Positions 47,001-57,526 of a stretch of DNA of 64,000 nt are shown piece after piece. The stretch's first letter is position 1. Every line of letters starts with the position of its first letter. The position numbers were made by a program, and so were the translations under genes. The notes beneath the pieces were generated by a model. That model made no database searches and had not been told where the DNA came from. It worked only from the letters and a program-made list of their open reading frames with translations. The DNA comes from Ciona intestinalis (Eukaryota > Chordata > Ascidiacea > Phlebobranchia > Cionidae): positions 7,898,050-7,962,049 of the forward strand of contig NC_020166.2 of assembly GCF_000224145.3 (NCBI RefSeq), given 5' to 3'.

Positions 47001-50000
47001 GCCCTTACATTAACTCATGTTGTTTAGGTGCATTTGCTGTAAACGTAGCATTATCAAACATGGAGGATTCCGGGATCGTCACAAGTTTTATCACAAAAGA
47101 TGTTGAACAACTCCCGCACCCAAACCAAGTCCTGGTAAGATCTCGTTTGAATAATTTATACAGGTGATGTATTTTGCGACCATTTGCTATATTAATAAAC
47201 CATCCAATTTTAGCTTTTGAAATATTGCTTGCTAGCCAATTTTGAAACAAATTTAATATGTGTCTTAGATAATTTGGGAAGTAATAATTTAATATAATCT
47301 TTATACCCCCAATGTCAATACTGTAATCGAACTACTATTTTTACAAATATTTTCTTTGGTTAATGGATAGTAGGTAGTAGATACGATACTCAAAATTTAA
47401 TTTGGCAATATTTTGTTTTCTTATTATGTGTTACAAATAGCATGGATTTCGGCAATGGCAATTTTAAAACGTTAAATAAAAACAGTTTAAATTTTTACCT
47501 GTTTTTATAACAATCTTCAATGTAGTATTATATATACCATTGAATGTGTTATAACAAGCATAGGCGTCTACATGTATCAGATGTTCAGATATAGGTGCCA
47601 AACTATTTTTTACCCCATTGGTTGTAATTTTTACCGATCAATGTAGTGTACAAACTCAAGGGTAGGCCTGACCACCCTGTCACCCCAGGTTCGTGCTTAT
47701 ATAGGTAATTCCAGCCACGCGAGGATTCATTCATTCACTCCTACCACCACAACAGGAAAATGCAGCAGAGATAAACATGCAAGAAATGAACACAAATCGC
47801 CACGATGAAGTATTAAAAGATCCTCCTATTAACGATTCCTTGAACAACAATACGGATATTATAAAAGATGCTCATCTATCTGCTTCCCTGATCCCTGGAT
47901 CTTCTCATAAATCCTCTAGTGATCATCAGGAACCTGCAACCTCTGCATCGCATCAGGATAATTCTTCCGCTTTCTTTAATAACAAAATTGGCTCCATCAA
48001 TGAAACAGTTGAAAGCAAAAGTTACAGAAACAAAGAAAGTTTCAGGAACCGGCAAGAAGCATGGCAACGTTCTATAGACACCACAACATCAAGTAAGATG
48101 TTACATTTTTAGGGAAATAAGCCAATTCATGCCAATATCTCATGTCTCATTATGTGACCTCGCCTTTATAAAATAAAGTAGAATATGCTACTTAAAATAT
48201 ATTAAGCATTTCCCGGGTTTTAGGATACTAGGCCAATTCTTGCCAATATCTCATTTCCCATTATGCGTTATGCTTACGGACCTCGCCCATATAAAGTAAA
48301 GTAGAATACTTAAATTATATTAAGCATTTTCTGGGTTTTAGGGATTAGGGTAATAGGCCAGTTCTGGCCTGACTTGCAGTCATAATTATGACGTGTCTTG
48401 CTGTAGGACTCACCCACACTGAATAGAATATTAGAATATACTTTGTCCGTTAATATTTTTTTATTTCTTTAGTAAATTCTGTTGACAAAGAACTTTTTAT
48501 CAATTTTTAAATGAGATAAGACGTATAAGTTTTATTTTTGGGTTGATCTTTTGATTAGCTGCTCTTACTCAGTATGCAGCTTAAAAGTTTTTTCTAGCCT
48601 GTTTAGTGTTTTGTAATCAATAATTTTCATGTTTATTGTCACGCATACACAATGGCAGTTTCATGTATTAAACTAATTATTAGGAAACATAGACAATTTT
48701 GTGGTAACTAAAAGCATTGACATTTTCAAAGGATTGTTTACTATGGTTTTAGACTATAGTTGATTAATTCGGTTTGGTACTATGTTTTATAAAATATCTT
48801 CTAAATGGAATATTTTCCAGTTCAGTAATAATTTGAGATAATGTATGGTATGGGTGTAGATGCTTGTAGTCGTTTATTTAATTGAGACATCATTCTGTTC
48901 TAGTAGTGTATTTATCTTTAATGCAAAAATGTGTAGGTTTAACAGAAGTGATCTGTTTCATACACTTCGTTTCATACAGGCTGCTGATAAGTTATATGGT
49001 ACCATGGGGTAAGATGAGATACCTTAAGCACATTATATCCAAATATATTGGTCATGTTTTTTAAACAATTAACAACGGTCTATGGAAGTCATGAGGATAC
49101 TGTTTTAAAATTCTTTAAATGTTCTTTGTTTACTAAAAAATGTGACGAGAAAGTACAGTAAGACGGTGTCCCATATTTTATATGTAACTTTGTAGATTGT
49201 AGGTGATACTCCATGTATCTTATGCTTATATCTTCCTTCAGATAACACACATGGTGGTTCATCATTCACACATCATACTACAAGTGCTAGAAAGTCACTT
49301 TTATTCAATTATTCACATTACTATGCTAATCAAAGAAAAGTGAGTTGAGTTTACTATATTTAATTTATATAAAACCTTTTTTCGGCTACTACAAATGAAA
49401 AACGAAATGAAACCTAACAAATTCGTTAAAACATATTGCGAAACAGTGAAACTTACTGTGAAAGTCATCGTTTTTGCTCGCTTTTGGAAACAAAATGGCG
49501 GCAGATGAACCACTTAATGTTTCTATGATTCTGTTTATAACAAGCTTAGTTTAGTTTAAAAAAATTATCGTAATACAGACACTGTGCACGATATTCTTTG
49601 TTGTTGGGGTGCTTCTGTTCACTATTGGTCCCTTTATCGTAACTTCGTTGTTGGAAACATTCCTACCTGTAAAATATATCAACGACACAAGTCTTACCAC
49701 AAACCAGTCTTCACTGAAGCATGAAACATCTATACCTGAATGGTGGCTTTCTGTGGTTGCTTGTCTCATGTATTTAAAGTAAGTTTTTCTATCAAACAAA
49801 TTGGTACATAAATGGCAAACTTTTTAAAATGCAGGGAAGACAGGGATAGTAGGACTTAGACACAATATCATGTAAAAGAAAACTAATTTATCGGTTCCTA
49901 ATGTTTACTGAATAATGCATCAGAAAAAATTTCGGGGGTTGGCCTGCCTACCCTGCCACCCTAGGTTCGGCGCCTAAGAATTGGTCTACTTCTTTAATGT

Positions 50001-51495
50001 ACAGTTTGACTACAGTGTTTAACTGAATCAAAGTTCTTACTTTTTCTTGTTTTAGACTTTGATTTTCTTAACAAATATTTATTTAAAATAATTGTTTTTA
50101 ACTTATCCGGTCCATAAAAGGGTCTGTTATTTTTTAAAGTTTTACATACTAGATGAGCCAAAAAAAAAATTTAACTTTGCCTTGTAGCAGAAGTAACAAA
50201 AAATGTGTATTTATTTGGCTTGTAACCTAAATATTCTTATTTAAACAGTTGTGCTCACTACCCTGTTATATATGGAGCATGGAATCGAACCGTTAGAAAA
50301 GAAATGAAATCTTTGATTTTTGGGACTTCCAGAGGACCAAAGACAAAAAGAACAAGGATTTTGAGTTTGTCTACTCATTTTAAAGGTTTTAGTTTTGCAC
50401 ATTAGGCGTACCGTTTATGTAATTTTTAACCAAATTTGAGGTGACAATCATATATTTACACTCATAGTCGTCAAACATAGGAATAGTTACACAACAACAT
50501 CCAACAGTTAACACATATCGGAACATGAGTCTATAAAAAAAACTTACAATCAATGCTTTTTTGCATTGTGGTATGTCATTTGAATGTAAGTTTAACAGTA
50601 GGCTGAACAGAAAAAAAAACATAAATCTATGATCCCACCTCTGTTTCAAAATGTCACCCCAGACAACCTAACCATTTGCCTATGGTTCTGCTCCTGCAGC
50701 TATATTTCCATGTAAATTATAGATTTGGGATTATCACCGCGACTCACTGCTGCCATAATGGAAGAATCGGCCGCTGTGGCCACTATTGTTCGTCCGATGC
50801 AAATTGAACGAAAGACATCTGTAAAAAATAAAAAAAAATGGTTAAGAACTAAGAAAGAAGTGAATTGCACAAAATCCAATGTTTCCGAGGTCAAAAGCGA
50901 AGATTGTTTAACTTTTCAAAACCAAAACACCACATCTCTGGTGGTTCCTTCAATTAGAACAACCAACAATGAAAATAACAATTCAAACCAATTAAGAGAG
51001 CGTGAAAAACTCGGCTCCAACCCCATTCAAATAAACAGAAGCGAAATAACCGACAATGAGATCCTCTCGTCTTTTTTGCTTTTTTCTCCTCCAGAACTTG
51101 GTCCAGGAGTTCAATATAAAGGCTGTGAAAGAGAAAATAAAAATTCTGCTCTGTCAAATAATCAGATTTTTGCTACTGAAAATATGCCTGACAGGATGGC
51201 CACAGATTCAAGGGCGAGTAGTCCTTATGTAAGTGACAATGATGCTGCTACCATTAACCTTAGTTCTGATGAGGAAGAAGGAATCGAACTTCAAAATATG
51301 GCAATAGAAAAACAAGACCTAGATCAAAATATGGGGTTGAGGAAACGAGAATTGCATCAAAATATTGCATCAAAAAAACTAATTCATTTAAAACCAGATG
51401 GTCCGATTAGAATTAAACGATGGAAAAAGCCTCAAATGGTTGATTACTTTGCGCAGACAATGGCTTATGATTTATTAGAAGATGTGAGAAAATAG
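44064..51495 (+). CDS. gpr161: GPR161-type class A G protein-coupled receptor
   Basis: In vertebrates GPR161 sits in the primary cilium, raises cAMP through Gs and represses Hedgehog signalling. Exons: 44064-44161, 44552-44764, 45188-45392, 45870-45988, 46364-46452, 47028-47134, 47756-48092, 49242-49339, 49579-49778, 50249-50385, 50723-51495. Phases agree and give 791 residues (human 529). TM1 ends GNFLVCFTLYR. TLTPSNK-like FLLTPSNKLVFSL opens TM2. DRYCAIVHPLKYP is the DRY region (R near 104). SLPPLFGTWSSYEF follows TM4. TM5 is LLPYCVMIGCYCRIFYVAQK. TM6 starts ANQRKTLCTIFFVVGVL. TM7 contains NCAHYPVIYGAWNRTVRKEM. After it, the junction 50385/50723 creates FKDLGLSPRLTAAIM, matching the human tail DLGLSPHLTALM, which settles the identity. 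The third intracellular loop is about 225 residues, far longer than in human. Only a few residues precede TM1, so an upstream exon may be missing; TTTTAG just before the ATG could be its acceptor or a spliced-leader site. Confidence 0.93.
44935..45165 (-). mobile_element. SINE in gpr161 intron
   Basis: Antisense copy with tail remnant (ACACGGGTGTTCTGTTTCAT), middle (CCCATTAGTGACCACTGGGT) and head (GAACCCAATACCTCTGGGTT, ACCACTTTGCCATGG). Its head end lies about 22 bp before the exon acceptor at 45187. Confidence 0.75.
45560..45684. other. Assembly gap (125 N)
   Basis: Run of N within the gpr161 intron between exons 3 and 4. The flanking exons join in phase, so no coding exon needs to be missing here. 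Confidence 1.
46745..47005 (+). mobile_element. Two SINE pieces in tandem, gpr161 intron
   Basis: A middle-plus-tail piece (TTAGGCAAGACACAAAACAA to GGATAAAGCAAGCTACATTC) is followed by a second tail (CTCGTAAGCTGACATGTGTT to CAGGATAAACCAAGTTACAT). The second ends about 22-37 bp before the exon at 47028. Confidence 0.65.
47707..47745 (+). mobile_element. SINE tail remnant at gpr161 acceptor
   Basis: CCAGCCACGCGAGGATTCAT followed by TCATTCACTC is the extreme SINE 3' end, ending some 11 bp before the exon at 47756. Confidence 0.6.
48110..48420 (+). repeat. Tandemly duplicated dispersed repeat, gpr161 intron
   Basis: Two consecutive units of about 110-120 bp (about 48120-48226 and 48227-48345) share ccaattc-tgccaatatctc, aagtagaat and attaagcattt. 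A third partial unit carries taggccagttctggcctgac. Same family as 34885-35050. Confidence 0.65.
48998..49182. mobile_element. MITE, GGGTGGGG family, gpr161 intron
   Basis: Eroded left end (CATGGGGTAAGATGAGATAC), good interior (AACAACGGTCTATGGAAGTC) and a partial right end. It ends 60 bp before the exon at 49242. Confidence 0.7.
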
Positions 51496-52839
51496 AAAGA
51501 AATATTATCTTTTCGCTCCCAGTTTCATGCTATGTCATTTAAATATAGTACTGTGGGATGGAACACCTTTAGCACATAATACCCAAATATCTTGTGTTTT
51601 AAACAATTAACAACGGTCTATAGGAGTCGTGAGGAACAAAAAATAGAGTAAAAAAGGTGTTTGTCTTTCCCCACAGTACTATATATGTTTACTTGCCGTA
51701 TATTAATGATACATCAGATATTATTTTATGATTAAATTTTATCAATAACATATTATCTGAATGTATCATTAATTTTATTTTATTTAACATTTTATGCAAT
51801 GTACCAATACCAATACCAAATTTTCATGATTAAAACAATCATAGAGATATTGATATATATCATATATATATCAATATCACACTATATTTTATTGATTATA
51901 ATCATTCATAAAAGTAATAATACACTAGATAGGAAAATATTTCATTTATAAAATTAATATAAATTAAATAACATTTTTATGGCCAAGTTCAATCATAGTT
52001 TCAAGTTTTTAATTTTCTTGTTACCTTTAATGTTTTAAATGAATTTACCTTCAATACCCTGCCATACCAAGACACTGTATGTAGATAGTGACATGCCATG
52101 TTTTTTATTCATGCATTTGTTGTATTTATGTTGTACTCATATTTAAATTTTTATCATGGATTTGAATTTTTTACAAAATCTGGGGTAACATGGTTACAAT
52201 GCAGTTATATCATAAAGTGAATCATAGGGAACATCATTGATTATTGTGGTGAATGTTGTATATTTTGGGCCAAATATAAATGTAAAACTGGGCTGCTAAC
52301 GCATATTAAATTTCACCTGTTTTAAAACTGGGGTGCCGTGCTACCTCAGTACAGTGACGTTATGATTGTAGTATGATGATTGCCCCTAAAGTGACGCCTA
52401 TGTTTCTACTTTAAAATTGATTGCAGTATCCGGTACTATTGGTTCCCATGCGCTCCTTGTTATATTTTTTTTACTTTTTCTGGTTTCTGTTTTTTTTGTT
52501 TTTTTTTCTGGTTTGTGTTTATTTTTAATTCTAAACAGTACCTTGCAGTGTCATACCTGTATTTTGGCTCTGTTTCAAAAAAAATATTTTGTCAAATGCT
52601 TTGCGCTTTCCCAAAATTTTTGCCATATTACAAGTATAAATATTCCTGCCAGCAACAGTATATATTGCAGTATCATTTTAAAACGTAGTATTATTTTTTA
52701 TACAAAACAATTTTTACCAAATGCAGTTATTTTTCAATCATTAAAAACATATTTTACATTCATGCATTAATATACAGGTTGTTAGTTCAATTAACATGCT
52801 TTTAAATTAAGATTGTCTTAATGCATTGACAAGCAAAAT
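51496..52839 (+). other. Interval between gpr161 and ccdc50
   Basis: 1.3 kb containing the gpr161 3' UTR, an internally deleted MITE, a near-perfect AT-rich palindrome at 51846-51878 and a T-rich stretch. No gene is supported. Confidence 0.7.
51545..51684. mobile_element. Internally deleted MITE, GGGTGGGG family
   Basis: Both ends survive (TATAGTACTGTGGGATGGAA and TTTCCCCACAGTACTATA), but part of the interior is missing. Confidence 0.7.
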
Positions 52840-55800
52840 ATGGCTTCTGCAAAATATTCTTCAATAGAACAAGAACCTGTACGTCCTGTTACTGAAGGTT
52901 AGAATGTTTGTTGTTACTAAAATATAATTTTTTTGTGGGTAATGTGCCAATCCTGGCCTAAATCTTAGGACCATTGCATGACACGTGCCATGCCGTGGGA
53001 CCTCACACACAAGAAATACTAAAATATCGTAAAATGTTTTAAGCTTGACGGGAGCATCTATCTTTGGCTGAGCTGCAATCCATTACCCTTAAAAGCTTCC
53101 ATCCATTACCAGTAAACCCCTTGTCACCGACTTTAAAGGAAGCGACGGGCTTCAAAATCTGTTAAGGTCCATACAGCAAAAGCCTGGAAGTCCGAATCTG
53201 TCCTAAATAATCAGTTAATCTAGCCGAACTTGATTTAAATAATGAGCCCAATGAGACCTCAATCCTAGGAACTCGACAACGACACCCTCACACATATAGC
53301 ATGTAACTAGAATATACATTAACTTTACAACGCTTATGTTTCAGCTGTGCAAGAATATAGAGTGATAGAAGATGGGGCGTTGGCTTACCATCTGCAGGAA
53401 CGAGAGAGTGAGTGATTATGGTTTATATTTTATATATTCTCCTACTGTTGCTACCAGGAGTCATATATAAGTAGTTAGTTTTAGTTATACTAAAAAGAAT
53501 AAATTTTATTGTACTACTGTTGTCTGCCATATGATAAAACATCATCAGAGTATGACACAACAAACCAAACATGAAATTGTAGGGAGAAATATTGATATGT
53601 GTTGGAAAACAGAATGCTCATGGCCCTTTCATACCTTTCCTTTGCATTATCATGACCATAATATGTGAACATCATTCATAAAACTTTTTTTCCCAAACTT
53701 TTTTCCTAAACTTTTTTTATAAACCTCTTTTTTTATTAAACTTTATTTTTATAAAACTGTTTTCATCCATTATATTTTTTCATTCATGAACCTTTTTTTA
53801 TCCCAGTTGAACACCACTATGCTTGCAACGTGGAAAACAGGAGAACTGTCATGCAGGACATCAGGACAGCTCAGCAACTCCAAGATGAGGAAGACAGACG
53901 AGCAAGAATATTTACTCTGGAGCAACAAGCTCAACTGTAAGTGATGAAATTTTCAATAAATGGATGTAACTTGTTTATCTTTGTGTGGGCACTGAAAGAT
54001 GTTATATAACGGGTGTTCTGTTTAATAAACCTCGTGCCCACTTATGAGTTCCCAATATGCCTAACTTTGTGGGTGGTTATTTTCTTGTATTTTAGACAAC
54101 CCATTAGTGACCAATAAATTGGAGCAAATGTCGTCAAGAGTTTTGCCTAAGGACACATATCCCCACAATGGTAGCAGCATCAATTTATTCCATACATATA
54201 TATTTTATGAGTAAATTTAACTTAAAATTGTTTTTTACCAATAAAATTTTTCAATAATTTTCAGGGAAAAAACAGATGAAAAGCTTGCGGAAGCTTACCA
54301 AGAAAAGTTGCTTAAAAAACATTTGCAAAAAGAACAAGAAAGAAAAGAAAGAGAAGAAAGAGATAATGTTTGTATACTGGATTGTTTTTTTTATTATAAA
54401 CAGTTAATTTTTGGTTTCATAGGAAATAGCATTCATGTTGATGGAGAGAGAAAGAAGGAGAGGTATTTATATTTTATTTATATTTTGTGTTTGGAATGTG
54501 GTTATGGATACATTAATGTATTCTCTTCAATATGGGGGAGGTTCTTGTCAAAGGACCTGGGCCAAATTTGCCCCATTACCCCAAACCCAGACTTTTTATC
54601 CTTGTGTGGCAGAAAAACGAAACTTTCCGCTTACTAGTTGCCACATGTACCTTTGTGGCTGACTTGCAAAATAGACAACCCATTAGTGGCCATTGGGGTG
54701 GAGCAATTGCTGTTAATTCTAGTGACTTATACGTACATCAGTATTGGTATAAATGTCAAATGTGGAATGTGGTTTCTGTCGGTTAAAGGCAAGCCCCTAT
54801 CCACTAAGCCATGGCTCTGGATACAAGTATTACATTAAATTGCATTTTCTATAAAAATACTCAAAAATCAAAAAAAAGCAAAAGAACTACCCACAAAGTT
54901 ATGTACATTGTAACTAGTGAGCAGATGTGTGAACACCCGTGTTACAACAACCGTCGTTGCCCCACTGCGCTAGGCTGAAGCTATTTACATTCATTCATTT
55001 TTACCCGTGTTTTTCTTAAGAAAGAAGACAGCAAGCTGTAGATCGTGACTTAGCTGAGAAAATGAGTCGAATGCCGACAAAAACAATGGAAAGAATGAAA
55101 AAAATGACAGATGAGGTAAAATATTGTGTCTTTTCAAATGGTGTTTAATGTTTTCTTGGTTAATTGTCAGTTTCGTCACCCTGAAATGTTATATTTGCAA
55201 CAAAAAAAAAACTAAATAATTGCCACCCTCCCAAAAAAACTAGTTAAATAAAATATTTTAGTATATTAATGTTAGTTTGAAACAAAATTATAAATATAGT
55301 TTGAAACAAAATTATATATATTTCTTTTTGTTTCCACTTGTTTTTTATATAAAACAGTGAGCATTTGTTTCTCATTTCTAACTAGCGGAACTTTTCAGGA
55401 ACTTGCGCAGCGTTTACAGGCAGAAGAAGACAAAAAACTTTTGATAAAAGAAAGGGAAAAGAAAAACCTGAAAGCTGTAGTTGAAATGCAAGATGAAGAG
55501 CTAGCTAGGTATTTTAATAAATAAAAGTTTGAAGTCTTTTTTTCTTTAGAAAATTGATTAGCAAGGTATTTTAAAGGGATCTTAAAACATAAATTTTTAA
55601 TTTTACAACTTTTTTTTACTATTTACATGAAAATATCCAAGAAAAATTCCAGAGTTTAGGGTATTACAGCTTAATGTTGCTACTGTTATGGGTGCATGTG
55701 CCTTTGGGCAAGACACATAATGAAAATTGCTCCAACCTAGTGGATTCTTATGGGTTGTTTAAATTGGCAGCCATACATTCCAAAACATGTAACTCGTGGG

Positions 55801-57526
55801 TGGGCAGGAGATATGTGAAACAGAACACCCGTGTTATAACGACTGGGTTGCCCCTCTATGCAAGGATAAAACAAATTACATTCATTTGTTAAATCTTTTT
55901 AGATATATTCATGAAAGAGAAATAGAGGAAAATTCCATGGCACAAAGAGATTCGAAAGACAAGAGTAAAAGAAAAAAGCAAAGATCGGTAAGTCATAACA
56001 CAGATTCACACTTTGCACTTCTAAAAAATTGGCAACAATTTTTTTTCTGATTATCTTTAGATAAAATCACATGAAAATCATCCACATCTTCATCACAATG
56101 ATAAAAGAACTCCTCCTCATGATCATCCTCGCAACCTCCCATCAAGACCTGATCCACGGAGGAATGGAGGAAGCATGAGAGACGAGACAGATCGAACGAA
56201 TCCTCCTAATCGTCCTCCACCTCCACGCACACGTGAGGAAGATGAAACAAACCCGAAATCAATCCACAATTTTACTCCTGCAAGGTATGGTGTTTTTTTC
56301 AATAATGAATGTAACTTTCTTTATATACACGAATATGTTTTTATATACACAACTGAGAAATCCTTAAACTTTTCCTTAATTTTTTTTTTAATACAAATTC
56401 CCAATTTAAATAAAAATATGTCCCAAAAATCCAAAATATTGTCCTAATTTTTTATTATTTTGCTTCCTGATATTAGACGGCAAGTAAAAAGTGATCATGA
56501 TGTTGATGATTGCGTTCATCGACGAACGAAAAGTGAACGACCTCGACGACCTCCCCAGCCATCACGTGATCATCATGAGTTTGAAAGACGGAACTCTGAA
56601 TTATCCCGTGATCATAATGCATCACGTAATCATAACACATCACGTGATAACCCTGCATCACGTGATCATAATGTATCACGTGATAGCCCTACATCACGAG
56701 ATGAGCAAAGGCGTAAGTTAACTTCCAAAGAAGAACGTTTTCGTCAGGCAACAAATAACAATAACCAACATCCAGCTGTAGGTGAGTGTGTTTGGTAAAG
56801 CCAGAATAGGAGAAGTTTTTTTAATGTATGTTTGAGAAATGTTCTGGTAAATGTTTGTTTTTGTCATTATAAGGGATCGGCATTTTATTTGCCATATGAC
56901 GAGACGCCATTGTGGTCCACTGTTACGTGTCTTGTCCAAGGTCACATATGCCCACAATAATAGCAGTGACAAGCCTCGAACCCGTACCCACTAGGCTACA
57001 TGGAGGCTTAGAATTAAAAAATTAATACATTATACTTTATTTTAAAGCCACTTAAGCCACAAAGTTGTAAAAAAACCTTTTACCATTTTTTTGTAAGTCT
57101 TGTCCAAGGTCACATATGCTCGCAATAGCAGGGTCAAGGGAATAGCAGGGTCAATAATAGCAGGGTCAAGCTTTTAACCCATATCCAATGGGTTATAGGC
57201 AGGCGTGTAAACCTCTGATTCTGATCTGGTGGTTATAGAGTTTCTTGTGTAAAAAAATACAGTATAAATCTTGTGCTAAAATAATGTAACAGACCAAAAT
57301 CAAGTCCAACCAGATATTGAAGTATACTTAAACGAACATACCTACAATATTTTATTACTTGTGTTTTAGTATCATGCATTTAATTTCTGCAGATCCTGAT
57401 ATATCTGATGATATTCCATACAGTGAAAGATTTGCTAGACTTGCTGCTCAAGAGAGTTGGAATTATGACCAAGTCCCAACCGAACATATGCGTAAGAAAA
57501 ACAAAGGCGATTGTAAACAGCAGTAA
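52840..57526 (+). CDS. ccdc50: CCDC50/Ymer-type ubiquitin-binding coiled-coil protein
   Basis: Vertebrate CCDC50 is a cytosolic, tyrosine-phosphorylated adaptor that binds ubiquitin chains and acts in EGFR, NF-kB and selective-autophagy pathways. Exons: 52840-52897, 53345-53407, 53807-53936, 54265-54367, 54423-54462, 55021-55115, 55399-55508, 55903-55987, 56061-56284, 56477-56781, 57393-57526. Phases agree and give 448 residues. The N-terminal block YRVIEDGALAYHLQEREIEH follows the human [20 protein letters not shown]. A long charged coiled coil follows, with MIU-like ubiquitin-binding segments (NEIAFMLMERERRRE, DEELAQRLQAEEDKKL, MQDEELARYIHEREIEE). The C-terminal third is low-complexity, rich in His, Pro, Arg and Asp. 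It includes a short SRDHN-type repeat, and the protein ends in a conserved-looking acidic and aromatic segment (SERFARLAAQESWNYDQVP). A candidate AATAAA lies at 57895. Confidence 0.92.
52930..53320 (+). repeat. Dispersed repeat, 'ggcctaaatctt' antisense form, ccdc50 intron
   Basis: Contains gccaatcctggcctaaatct and a second diverged unit near 53235-53290. Same unclassified family as 34885-35050, in the other orientation. Confidence 0.5.
53960..54190 (-). mobile_element. SINE in ccdc50 intron
   Basis: Antisense copy: tail (TGGATGTAACTTGTTTATCT), middle (CAACCCATTAGTGACC) and the start of the head (CACAATGGTAGCAGC). The rest of the head is lost. Confidence 0.7.
54595..54830 (-). mobile_element. 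SINE in ccdc50 intron
   Basis: Antisense copy with tail and middle (GACAACCCATTAGTGGCCAT). The head is reduced to CACTAAGCCATGGCT. Confidence 0.65.
54895..55005 (+). mobile_element. SINE tail at ccdc50 acceptor
   Basis: Sense tail (GTGTGAACACCCGTGTTACA to TTACATTCATTCATT) merges into the T-rich stretch before the acceptor at 55020. Confidence 0.7.
55655..55890 (+). mobile_element. SINE, middle and tail, ccdc50 intron
   Basis: Middle (TGTGCCTTTGGGCAAGACAC) and tail (ATGCAAGGATAAAACAAATT). It ends about 12 bp before the exon at 55903. Confidence 0.7.
56565..56705 (+). repeat. Coding minisatellite in ccdc50 exon
   Basis: Units of the type GCATCACGTGATCATAAT encode a run of (A/T/V)SRD(H/N/S)(N/P) repeats, about six copies with variation. 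Every unit contains TCACGTGA or a close variant, so DNA and protein repeat together. Confidence 0.85.
56880..57215 (-). mobile_element. Two degraded SINE pieces, ccdc50 intron
   Basis: CTTGTCCAAGGTCACATATG occurs twice (about 56931 and 57104), each followed by a decayed head. The second has a locally repeated aatagcagggtcaa. Confidence 0.6.

Noticed and set aside
56473-56679. Antisense frame rich in His and Tyr
   Set aside because: It mirrors the palindromic minisatellite of the ccdc50 exon on the other strand.
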